Source: Prorocentrum cordatum
Taxonomy: Eukaryota; Sar; Dinophyceae; Prorocentrales; Prorocentraceae
DNA length: 37,256 bases
Assembly (NCBI GenBank): GCA_963575745.1
Contig: CAUYUJ010001435.1
Span: 1-37,256 of the forward strand
Direction of reading: 5' to 3'
Shown here one piece after another: positions 27,253 to 35,845 of this stretch. The position numbers and the translations under genes are program-made. The stretch's first letter is position 1. The number at the start of each line of letters is the position of its first letter. The notes beneath the pieces are model-generated. The model searched no databases. It saw only the letters and a program-made list of their open reading frames with translations, and was not told the DNA's origin.

Positions 27253-28010
27253 TCACCACACGTCGTCGTCAGAGATCAGGTGGTCCATGCGTTGAGTGAA
27301 GCCCAATAGGTAGATCAGCCCGACTGCTATCATGTTGACATTCATGGTGTCGCCACCCTGCTGCGCGAACTTCTCGCGGCTCCTGGCCCGCTCGCGAGTG
27401 AAGCTGCACACGTGGCCCGGGACTCCGCTTGCCAACTCAGACAGGATTGGCCACGTTGGGAAGCCAGCTGCACACATGAGCTCGCGAGGGGTAAGCCAGC
27501 GGCCGTGCTCATGCGACAGAAGAATGTGCACTTTCCTGATGATCGTCGGGAGGCGCTCGTCGTCATCGGACATGCGAGGGTGCTCGTCCGGATTTTGGCC
27601 GACCATGTAGCACCTGCCCGGGAAACTATCACGGTAGGTGACGTAGCGCCTCGCCTCCGCTTCGTTCAAGGCCAAGTCGAAGGCACGGCACTGGGGCGAG
27701 CTGAACACCAGGCCAGCTCGGCCAAGCATTCCTCCGCCCCCAGGTCGTACACGAAGTATTCCCTCCATGTGAAGCGACACACCCGTGTGAACATTGGGAG
27801 GATCGCAGCGAATGGCTGCAGCACCTCAACCACCTTGCGCCGATGGAGCAACGAACGGATTGCCCTGACGCGCTTGTCAGCCCAACCCAGCTCCGAAGAG
27901 CTGAGCTCAAAGCACGTCGAATCTGGATCGACCTGGTAAACCTGGTAGAGGTCTGCGAGCATATCCGCCGAAGCCTCTTGGGCGCGTGAGATGCTTGGCC
28001 CCTCCCTTAC
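27253..28010 (-). CDS. C5-cytosine DNA methyltransferase-like protein: C-terminal exon
   Basis: After intron 28,035-28,190 the frame reads SISRAQEASADMLADLYQVY, then DPDSTCFELSSSELGWADKR and VRAIRSLLHRRKVVEVLQPF; this matches the E-L-G-W-x-x-x-R-x-R pattern of the variable-region-proximal part of C5 methylases. One missing C in a CCCC run near 27,700 shifts the frame; then RAFDLALNEAEARRYVTYRD and NPDEHPRMSDDDERLPTIIR follow. The end carries the methylase C-terminal signature: LTPRELMCAAGFPTWPILSE (motif IX-like, x-L-T-x-R-E-x...G-F-P) and GGDTMNVNMIAVGLIYLLGF (motif X-like, normally G-N-S/A-M/V). The stop is TGA 27,253-27,255 and the last residues are acidic (HLISDDDVW). The family would transfer methyl from S-adenosylmethionine to cytosine. 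Activity is not shown. Confidence 0.7.
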
Positions 28011-28034
28011 CCCTCCCCGGGGTCGGAACGGAAA

Positions 28035-28190
28035 GGGGTCGAGTCCGAAGGGGGCCCAGGCCCTCCTACTCCTCCTCCTCATCCTCCTCCTCCTTCTCCT
28101 GATCCTCCTCCTACGTCCTCCTCCTCATCCTCCTCCCTACGCCTCGTCCTCCCCCCTCCCTCCCCCCCCCCCCGTACCCCCCCCCTGCCT
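28035..28190. repeat. (CTC)n/C-run tract, probable intron of the methyltransferase-like gene
   Basis: CTCCTCCTCATCCTCCTCCT and a long C run near 28,150-28,182 separate motif VI (ENV) from the C-terminal exon. Confidence 0.75.
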
Positions 28191-28194
28191 CCTC

Positions 28195-28815
28195 TGGAAG
28201 GCCCAGGGGGATCGGCGGCGCGGCGCAAGCCTCAGAGTCGTCGAACAACTCCTGCGGAAACTGAACGACGTTTTCGTGAAGGATGGTCGCAGGCTGTAGC
28301 AGACGCATGAGCGCAACCCATGCCACGGTGTGGACGATCGACTTGTCACTGGTCCCCCTCTGCGCGCCCTGCCGAGAGAAGGGCCGACAATTGGTGCCCG
28401 CCGTGTGGTGCTTGGTACCTGTGATGCGGCACTTGCGTCCGTGCACGACGCAATCGCCGAAAGGTTGCGCCGCGGAGCCCGTCGTGACCAGCTGCTGGAG
28501 CCAATCGAACTTCATGTCTCCGCGTTTCGCCTGGCGCTCCTGGCGCTGGATCTCTTTCTTGGCGGTGTCGGTGAAGAAAGACGAGATATCTCCAAAGATG
28601 CAGTGAGCTCGGGCTGGGTGCAATAGCAGCTCCTGCTGGCTCTCGTGCGCCCACTCGATCGCAAAGATGTGTTGGGACGAGGGCGGCGACAAGGATAAAC
28701 CCAGCTTACATGCAACCACTTTGGAGATGATCATCAAAGCTGTCCCAGGGGAGTCCACGCCTGAAAATGCCGTAGATCCGCTCCGCCCGTTAGCACGGAA
28801 TGGGCGTGCCCCCGC
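28195..28815 (-). CDS. C5-cytosine DNA methyltransferase-like protein: catalytic exon
   Basis: Motif I-like TAFSGVDSPGTALMIISKVV (F-x-G, AdoMet site) is followed by HIFAIEWAHESQQELLLHPA with an acidic E as in motif II, then IFGDISSFF. Motif IV is HTAGTNCRPFSRQGAQRGTS: the catalytic Cys (codon at 28,387-28,389) is kept in a G-T-N-C context instead of the usual P-P-C. Motif VI is present as ATILHENVVQFPQELF (E-N-V). Between motifs II and IV an insert carries CVVHGRKCRITGTKHH with two Cys and two His. Order and spacing of motifs support the family strongly. The PC-to-NC change and diverged motif I are typical, as I recall, of dinoflagellate-expanded relatives, some carried by retrotransposons. 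The 5' edge near 28,815 follows a GC-rich presumed intron. Confidence 0.75.
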
Positions 28816-28915
28816 GACGCCGCCCCAAGCCTCACAGGAACCAGGAACCATCACGGAGAGGAGGGGCCCTCGGGGCCTGGCCGGGCCTGGTCCCCGGGTC
28901 CCCTGGCGGCCGAGC

Positions 28916-30686
28916 CGTGCGCACCATCCGAACCGATGCGTCGGGGCATCTTCTTGAGTGTCGGGAACGGCCGCAGGCCATCTGACACAGACGTCCGCTC
29001 AATGGACTGAGAGAGGCGCCCCAGTGCCTCACGCGCGACGGCGTCGCCCCACTGTCTCTGCATCGCCTCGACGAAATGAAACATCCAGCGATGGGCCTCA
29101 CCAAGTGACCGTACCACCTGCTTGCCGTTCTCCAGCAGAATACCCATCGTCTCGATCGCTGAATCAATTGGATGATCCGACACAAGATCGATGACGCCCA
29201 GCGGCTGCTGCGGCGGCGGTGGAACTGTCGGGGGGGGGTCGCAGCAGCCATCGAGGCCTCCATCCACTCGCTCGCGTCGTCGATGCGGTCTGCCATGTTC
29301 AAGAGCAGTCTCGGACCGTCGATGAGGCGTGCGGGGCTGAGGTCGATACTCACACGCGTGGCACTGGTGGCACGAGAACCGCTCGGCAAGGCGGTGTTCG
29401 GAGAATCCCAGTTGATGATGCAGTGGTCATCACTATCGTCACCGTCAGCAGCCGCATGAGCATCACGAACGCGTGAGTCTCTCCGCAGCGGGGCAGCGGG
29501 CGGATCAGCCACAGCCGCAGCGGGTGCGGAGCTCTCAATCACAGCAGCAGTGACCAGAGGAGACGAGCACGTGGCCGCGGCGCGAGCAGAGCCATCAGCC
29601 GCCTCGCCTGCAGCCACCACGGCGTCAGCGCCAAGCGGTGTGCCCGCGCCGTCGATGCAGTCGTTGCCGCCGAAGAGTTCTTCGTCCAACCTTGTCAGCT
29701 CCTCAGGGCTCAGACCCGCCGGGCGCTTAGCCGCGGCCGCGTCCGCCTGCGATGTCGCACTAGCCGCGGCCACCGACGCACTGGCAGGTGAGTGATGACG
29801 AGCACATGGCAGCAGTGCCATCAACAACCTTCTCCACCTCCTCGTCCTCCTCAGCCTGCTTTGCCAGCTCTGCCACAACCGCGCCGTCGGCCGCATCCTC
29901 CGCGCCATCAGCCGCCTCACCCGCAGCCACCGCGGCGTCAGCGCCAAGCGTAGTGCCCGGGCCGTCGACGCAGTCGTCGCCGCCGAAGAGTTCTTCGTCC
30001 AACCTTGTCAGACCCGCCGGGCGCTTAGCCGCGCCTGCCTGCGATGCCGCACTAGCCGCGGCCAGCGACGCACTGGCAGGTGATGGCGAGCACGTGGCAG
30101 CAGTGCCATCATCAGCCTTCTCCACCTCAGCCTCCTCGCCCTCCTCCTCCTCAGCCGCCCTCGCCGCCTCAGCCTGCTCCGCCGCAACCGCGCCATCGGC
30201 CGCGTCCTCCGCGCCATCGGCCGCCTCCTCCGCGCCGTCAGCCGCCTCCTCCGCGCCATCAGGCGCAGCCGCCTTCTCCACCTCAGCCTGCTCAGCCACA
30301 ACCGCGCCAACAGCCGCGACAGCCGCCTCCGCCTCCTCCTCTGCCTCAGCCGCGCCATCAGCGCCATGGCGAGCAGCGCCATCAGCCGCCCCCTCGCCCT
30401 CCGACGCCGCGTCTGCCCGAGCGTCGGCGGCGGTAGCACCCGCGACATCCATCCCGTCGGCAGCCGCCGACGGCTCAGTCACCCGCGGACGTTTGGCAGC
30501 TGGCTCGGGCTCGCTCTCGCACTCATCCGTCTCCGAAGCCGAAGCTGCAGCGGAGCCAACCTCAGACTCCTCCAGCGTGGGTAAGAGCTCTACGGAGGAA
30601 GCATTCTGCGCGGCTCGCTGCTGGACTGAGATGCAGCGCTGGCAGCCAGCGGCTGAAAAATTCACCCAGACGCGGCCGTTCGACAT
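28916..30686 (-). CDS. C5-cytosine methyltransferase-like protein: long acidic N-terminal exon
   Basis: ATG at 30,686, 30 bp from the tandem array: MSNGRVWVNFSAAGCQRCIS, then an acidic stretch and AAKRPRVTEPSAAADGMDVA (possible nuclear localisation signal KRPR). Next come Ala/Glu/Asp repeats and two ~100-aa units ending AKRPAGLTRLDEELFGGDDC and AKRPAGLSPEELTRLDEELF. The frame breaks at a duplicated TCAC (29,788-29,795) and again at a C8 run (minus view, near 29,232). With those compensated it continues PPPPQQPLGVIDLVSDHPID, MGILLENGKQVVRSLGEAHR, MFHFVEAMQRQWGDAVAREA and LSQSIERTSVSDGLRPFPTL to KKMPRRIGSDG at about 28,920. The last 100 codons look globular. The disordered front is not part of the standard methylase fold. 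Assignment to the same gene is by strand, adjacency and frame. Confidence 0.55.
29600..30220 (-). repeat. Coding tandem duplication (~300 bp, 2 copies)
   Basis: Both units (about 30,220-29,925 and 29,925-29,600) encode AEDAADGAV...DGTAA(T/M)CS, PASAS(L/V)AAASA, AKRPAGL, LTRLDEELFGG(D/N)DC(V/I)DG and GT(T/P)LGADA(A/V)VAAGEAADG. The second has TCACTCAC where the first has TCAC. Confidence 0.8.
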
Positions 30687-30715
30687 GTTGAAAGCCTGGA
30701 CCGCCAGCGGCGGGT

Positions 30716-32438
30716 TGGTCACCTGTTGTGCGCTCGCCGTATGGGAAACGTACTGAGTGGCAATGCGCTGCCTCATGTTGAGGCCCAGAATGCAAGTGAA
30801 ACAGTTGGTTTTTCTCAACCAGATTTCTGGTGATCCACCCCTGCGTGGGTCACCTGTTGTGCGCGCGCCGTATGGGAAACGTATCGAGTGGCAATGCGCT
30901 GCCTCATGTTGAGGCCCAGAATGCAAGTGACACAACTGGTTTTTCTCAACCAGTTTTCTGGTGACCCACCCCTGCTTGGGTCACCTGTTGTGCGCGCGCC
31001 GTGTGGGGAACGTATTGAGGGGCAATGCACTGACTCATGTCGAGGCGCAGAATGCAAGTGAAACAGCGGGTTTTTCTCAGCCAGTTTTCTGGTGATCCAC
31101 CCCTGCGTGGGTCACCTGTTGTGCGCGCGGCGTGTGGTAAACGTATTGAGGGGCAATGCACTGCCTCATGTTGAGGCCCAGAATGCAAGTGAAACAATTG
31201 GTTTTTCTCAACCAGTTTTCTGGTGACCAACCCCTGCGTGGGTCACCTGTTGTGCGCGCGCCGTGTGGGAAACGCATTGAGTGGCAATGCGCTGTCTCAT
31301 GTTGAGGCCCAGAATCGAAGTGAAACAATTGGTTTTTCTCAACCAGTTTTCTGGTGACCCACCCCTGCGTGGGTCACCATGGGTCACTGTTGCGCCCCGC
31401 CCCTGCGTGGGTCACCTGTTGTGCGCGCGGCGTGTGGGAAACGTATTGAGGGGCAATGCACTGCCTCATGTTGAGGCCCAGAATGCAAGTGAAACAGTTG
31501 GTTTTTCTCAACCAGTTTTCTGGTGACCCACCCCTGCGTGGGTCACCTGTTGTGCGCGCGCCGTGTGGGAAACATATTGAGTGGCAATGCGCTGTCTCAT
31601 GTTGAGGCCCAGAATGCAAGTGAAAGAATTGGTTTTTCTCAACCAGTTTTCTGGTGACCCACCCCTGCGTGGGTCACCATGGGTCACCTGTTGCGCGCGC
31701 GCCGTATGGGAAAGGTACTGAGTGGCACGGCACTGCCTCATGTCGAGGCGCAGAATGCAAGTGAAACCCCTTTGTTTTTCTCAACCAGTTTTCTGGTGAC
31801 CCACCCCTGCGTGGGTCACCTGTTCTGCGCGCGCCGTGTGGGAAACGTAATGAGTGGCAATGCGCTGCCTCGTGTGGAGGCCCAGAATGCAAGTGAAACA
31901 ACTGGTTTTTCTCAACCAGTTTTCTGGTGACCCACCCCTGCGTGGGTCACCTGTTGTGCGCGCCGTATGGGAAACGTATTGAGGGGCAATGCGCTGCCTC
32001 ATGTTGAGGCCCAGCATGCACGTGAAGCAATGGCTTTTTTCTCAGCCAGTTTTCTGGTGACCCACCCCTGCGTGGGTCACCTGTTGTGCGCGCGGCGTGT
32101 GGGAAACGTATTGAGGGGCAATGCATTGTCTCATGTAGAGGCGCAGCATGCAAGTGAAACAATTGGTTTTTCCCAACCAGTTTTCTGGTGACCCACCCCT
32201 GCGTGGGTCACCTGTTGTGATATGTTGTGCGCGCGCCGTGTGGGAAACGTATTGAGTGGCAATGCGCTGCCTCGTGTGGAGGCCCAGAATGCAAGTGAAA
32301 CAATTGGTTTTTTTCTCAGCCAGTTTTCTGGTGACCCGCCCCTGCGTGGGTCACCTGTTGTGCGCGCGCCGTATGGGAAACGTCTTGAGTGGCAATGCGT
32401 TGCTTCAAATTGCTTCATGATGAGGCCCAGAATGCAAG
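30716..32438. repeat. 131-bp tandem array, about 13 copies
   Basis: The word (G/T)GGTCACCTGTT recurs at 30,716, 30,847, 30,978, 31,109, 31,240, 31,409, 31,540, 31,681, 31,813, 31,944, 32,074, 32,205 and 32,348. That is 131 bp apart except for small insertions of 38, 10 and 12 bp. Each unit holds two inverted repeats: GTGACCCAC/GTGGGTCAC around CCCTGC, and AACTGGTT/AACCAGTT around TTTCTC. Units fall into subtypes (GAGTGGCAATGCGCTG and GAGGGGCAATGCACTG), and a two-unit block plus a CACCATGGGTCAC remnant is itself duplicated (31,109-31,408 and 31,409-31,680). ORFs across it (MHSGPQHEAAHCHS-type) are repeat translations; 131 is not a multiple of three. Confidence 0.95.
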
Positions 32439-32719
32439 TCTCCTCCTCCTCCTACCTCCTCCTCCTCCCCCCCCCCCTCCTCCTCCTACCTCCTCCTCCT
32501 CATCTTACCTCCTCCTCCTACCTCTCCCTACCTCCTCCTCCTCCTCCTCATCCTCCTCCCCCTCCTCCTCCTCCTCCTCCTCCTCCTCTGCAGCTCCTAC
32601 CTTCTCCTCCTGCCTCCTCCTCCTCCACTTCCTCCTCCTCCTCCTCCTACCTCCTCCTACCTCCTCCTCCTACCTTCTCCTGCCTCCTTCTACCTTCTAC
32701 CTCCTCCTACCTCCTCCTC
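32439..32719. repeat. (TCC)n-rich tract
   Basis: CTCCTCCTACCTCCTCCTCC with CTGCAGCTCC and ACC interruptions. Probable intron or 5' flank of the duplicated exon. Confidence 0.85.
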
Positions 32720-32873
32720 GAGGATGCGGGCGGCGCCAAATGGCAGATGACCGAGGGCCGCGGCGTGCTGACCACGCCGGGGGACAGGCTGGAGGATCTG
32801 AAGGCCCTGCACCAGGGCAGGGTTGGCTTGGATGAGGATGAGGACGAAAGCCTCTTCGTCTTCGTCGTCCACC
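32720..32873 (+). CDS. Duplicated exon, copy 1, unknown protein
   Basis: Between (TCC)n tracts the plus strand reads EDAGGAKWQMTEGRGVLTTP, then DRLEDLKALHQGRVGLDEDE and DESLFVFVVHL. Nearly all codons end in G or C. The same peptide with about 10 changes and a two-residue deletion occurs at 33,339. The minus strand is also open but has weaker codon bias. An acidic, helix-turn segment; I do not recognise the family. Confidence 0.5.
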
Positions 32874-33338
32874 TATCTCCTCCTCCTCCTACCTCCCCCT
32901 CCTCCTCCTCCTCCTACCTCCTCCTACCTCCTCCTCCTCTTCCTCCTCCTACATCCTCCTACCTCCTCCTCCTCCTACCTCCGCACCACCGCCCACTAGT
33001 CCGCGGATAGAGAAATCAACGCCATGGTAAGGGATGGGAGGGAGGGGTAGGACGTCAGATATGACGCGCGCGCACCTAGCTTGTCCTCCTCCCCCTCCGC
33101 CTCCTCCTCGTCCTCCTCCTCCTCCTCCTCCTCCTCCTCCTCCTCCTCCTTCCTCCTCCTCCTCCTCCTCCTCCTCCTCCTCCTCCTTCTCCTCCTCCTC
33201 CTACCTCCTCTTCTCCACCTCCTCCTCCTCCTCCTCCCCTCCTCCTCCTCCTCCTCCTCCTCCTCCTACCTCCACCTACCTCCTCCTCTTACCTCCTCCT
33301 GCCTCCTCCTACCCTGTACCTCCTCCGACCTCCTCCTC
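32874..33338. repeat. (TCC)n-rich tract between the duplicated exons
   Basis: Mostly CTCCTCCTCC and CTACCTCCTC, interrupted at 32,985-33,080 by unique sequence (CCGCACCACCGCCCACTAGT, then ACGTCAGATATGACGCGCGC) that shows no clear ORF. Confidence 0.8.
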
Positions 33339-33486
33339 GAGGATGCGGACGGCACCGCATGGCAGATGACCGAGGGCCGCGGCGTGCTGACCATGCCGCA
33401 GGACAGGCTGGATGACCTGAAGGCCCTGCACCAGGGCAAGCTTGGCCTGGACGTGGATGAGGACGAAAGCGTCTTCGTCGTCCACC
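33339..33486 (+). CDS. Duplicated exon, copy 2, unknown protein
   Basis: Reads EDADGTAWQMTEGRGVLTMP, then DRLDDLKALHQGKLGLDVDE and DESVFVVHL. Compared with copy 1 the changes include several conservative ones (E/D, R/K, V/L) and some silent ones, while WQMTEGRGVLT and DLKALHQG are kept. Conservation of the peptide between two copies supports that it is or was coding. Confidence 0.5.
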
Positions 33487-33940
33487 TATCTCCTCCTCCC
33501 CCTCCTCCTCCTCCTCCTCCTACCCCCCTCCTCCTCCTCCTCCTCCTCCTACCTCCTCCTATCTTCTCCTACCTCCTCTCCTCCCTCCTCCTCCTCCTCC
33601 TCCTCCTCCTCCTCCCCCATCGTACCTCCTCCTACCTCCCCCCCTCCTCCTCAGGCGGCCAAAGCGTCCTCCTGCTGATGCTGTTGCCGCTGGTTTTTGC
33701 TTTTCCCGACCCATGTTTGCTAGGCAATTATGTTTGAATATGTTTGACACTTCTGGGGTTTTCCTCCTCCTCCTCCTCCTCCTCCTCTACCTCCTCCTCT
33801 ACCTCCTCCTCCTCCTCCTCCTCCTCCTCCTCCTCCCAGCTCCTTCCTTCTCCTCCTACCTCCTCCTCCTCCTACCCTGGAGACTCCTCCTTTACCCCCC
33901 CCTCCTCCTCCTCCTATCCTGAAGACTCCTCGGGTTTCAG
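33487..33940. repeat. (TCC)n-rich tract with a short unique insert
   Basis: The insert at about 33,650-33,765 (GGCGGCCAAAGCGTCCTCCT ... TTTGAATATGTTTGACACTT) follows a CTCCTCAG acceptor-like end and could be a small exon (SVLLLMLLPLVFAFPDPC, hydrophobic) or flank. Otherwise CTCCTCCTAC repeats. Confidence 0.7.
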
Positions 33941-33943
33941 GGT

Positions 33944-34107
33944 CCGTGGAGGGCGTTCGAGGGCGAGTTGGGAGCGCATGGCACACGAGATCGCTGTCGC
34001 CTTGGGGTGGCCTGAAGTTCGCGGACACCCCGAACGGCCTCGGCGCTGTCTCCATGGCTCCCGCGGCAGGCTGGTTGCAGATCGTGGCCTGGTGTGCGTT
34101 CTGCTAG
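33944..34107 (+). pseudogene. Remnant of a chlorophyll a/c-type light-harvesting protein gene
   Basis: Two pieces of the family are in the right order. The first (33,944-33,982) reads PWRAFEGELGAHG, like the S-P-L-R-A-F-E-x-E-L-G segment of dinoflagellate and stramenopile antenna proteins. The second (34,009-34,104), in a different frame, reads GLKFADTPNGLGAVSMAPAA, then GWLQIVAWCAFC, like the conserved GLKFADxPNGLxAxSxVPAAGW stretch before a membrane helix. The 40-60 residues normally between them are missing, only about 26 bp remain, and the frame is shifted. The codon after FC is TAG where the family has Glu (GAG), followed by LSE in frame. I conclude an internally deleted pseudogene. No upstream or downstream antenna-protein exons are visible. 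Confidence 0.65.
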
Positions 34108-34129
34108 CTGTCCGAACCAGTCCCCTGAC

Positions 34130-35035
34130 ACTGCTGCCCCGTCCTCGTCCGCCTCCTCCCTCATCTTCCTCCTCCTCTCTCCGTCGTCGTCCTCATCCCC
34201 CCTTCCCTCTCCTCCCTTCTCATCCTCTCTTCATCCTAGTCCTCCTCCCTCCCTCTCTCCTCGACCCTCTCCCCCGCGTCCTTCCTCTATCCCCCCCTGC
34301 TCCTGCGATCCCCCCTTTGCCCCTGCTGTCTTCTTCCCCATCATCCCTCCGACGCCGCCCCCTCATTCATCCTATTCTTCCCTTCTATGTGGCCCTCGTC
34401 TTCCTTCTCCCCCCGCCCTCTTGCTTTTCTGACCCCTCTCATGCCTCCTATGCCTCCTGTCCTTCCTCTCCCTCATATCGGATATGAGGGATATGACATA
34501 TCCCTCTGATCCCATCTGTGCCTCTCATCCCTGTGATCCCTCCTGTGCCTCTCATCCCTATTCATCCCTGTGATCCCTCCTGTGCCTCATGGTCCTCCTC
34601 CTCCTGCCCCCCCCCCCCCCCCCCCCCCCTCCCCCCCTCCCCCCCCCTCCTCCTGCCCAGGGGCCCAGGACCAGCCTGCGCTGGAGTGGGCGGGGTTGCG
34701 AAATTATCTTGATAATTTCTCTAGCTCATCTGGCGTTGCGCAGTGTAACAGGATCCTGGGGGGGCAGGGTCGTGGAAAGCCCTCCCACCTCTTCCCGAGT
34801 CCTCCCACCTCCTTCCTCGTGCCCCCGAGCCCTCCTGCATCATCCTGCCTCCTCCCACGTCCTCCCACCTCCTCCCACGTCTTCCCACCTCGCCCCACCT
34901 CCTTCCACCTCCTCCCACGTCCTCCCGGGCCCGCCTCCTTCCACCTCCTCCCTCCACCTCGCCCCACCTCGTCCTGGTTGAGCCTCTCCGTTGTGTGCCC
35001 TATGCCCAATGCCAACAGTTGGGCAGGTCGTCGTC
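34130..35035. other. C-rich degenerate repeats, no supported gene
   Basis: 34,440-34,590 is a loose array of CTCATCCCTGTGATCCCTCC words with GGATATGAGGGATATGACAT at its start. 34,604-34,630 is a C run. 34,795-34,975 is a 12-bp type repeat (CCTCCCACCT, CCTCCCACGT). A unique stretch at 34,690-34,760 has no clear ORF. Confidence 0.6.
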
Positions 35036-35093
35036 ATTCGTCGTCGTCGCCAGTCGTCAGTCGTCAGTTCTCGGTCGTCCGTCGTGGTTGTCG

Positions 35094-35124
<31 letters not shown>

Positions 35125-35125
35125 T

Positions 35126-35162
<37 letters not shown>

Positions 35163-35195
35163 TCGCCGTCGTCGTCTTATTTCGTCGTCGGTCGC
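35028..35195. repeat. (GTC)n microsatellite
   Basis: GTCGTCGTC with GTTGTC and GCCGCC interruptions. Confidence 0.95.
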
Positions 35196-35327
35196 TGGCC
35201 CTCGGTCTGCGCCGCCGCCGTGCTTCGCCATGGGGGAGGGGGGTCCTGAGGGAAACGTGCCCTGGAGTTGTTCCGCAGTTTTCACGCTCAAGGGCTCTCG
35301 GTGGGTCCAGGGATCGTCGAGAAACGA

Positions 35328-35336
35328 GTAGTAGTG

Positions 35337-35385
<49 letters not shown>

Positions 35386-35411
35386 GACTCGTAGTAGTAG
35401 TAGTAGTGGTC

Positions 35412-35473
<62 letters not shown>

Positions 35474-35741
35474 GGTCGTCGTCGTAGTAGTAGTAGTAGT
35501 ATGAGTATTAGTAGTAGTAATAGTAGCAGCAGTGGTAGCAGTAGTGCTGGTGGTGGTGGTGGTAGTGTTAGTGGTAGTGGTAGTGGTAGTAGTAGTGGTA
35601 GTGGTAGTGGTAGTGGTAGTTGCAGTGGTAGTGGTAGTGGTAGTGGTCGTGGTAGTGGTCGTGGTAGTGGTCGTGGTAGTGGTAGTGGTAGTGGTAGTGG
35701 TAGTTGTAGTGGTAGTGGTAATGGTAGTGATGGTAGTAGTG

Positions 35742-35798
<57 letters not shown>

Positions 35799-35845
35799 TT
35801 TGTAGTAGTAGTAGTAGTAGTAGTATCAGTAGCAGTAGTAGCGGG
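35328..35845. repeat. (GTA/GTG)n trinucleotide tract, ~500 bp
   Basis: GTAGTAGTA blocks alternate with GGTAGTGGTAGT blocks. Gives poly-Val, poly-Ser and, on the other strand, poly-Leu ORFs of no significance. Confidence 0.95.

Noticed and set aside
20849-30686. Classical retrotransposon or DNA transposon
   Set aside because: No reverse transcriptase (YxDD), integrase or DDE/HUH motif was visible in the minus-strand genes, and no long terminal repeats flank them within the window.
29788-30756. 322-codon plus-strand Ala/Ser/Pro-rich ORF
   Set aside because: Antisense of the acidic Ala/Glu/Asp-rich N-terminus of the methyltransferase-like gene; stop codons are rare on both strands of such sequence.
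30815-32418. Series of ~80-codon minus-strand ORFs beginning MHSGPQHE or MFHLHS
   Set aside because: Each is the 131-bp repeat read in shifting frames. The period is not a multiple of three, so no continuous protein results.
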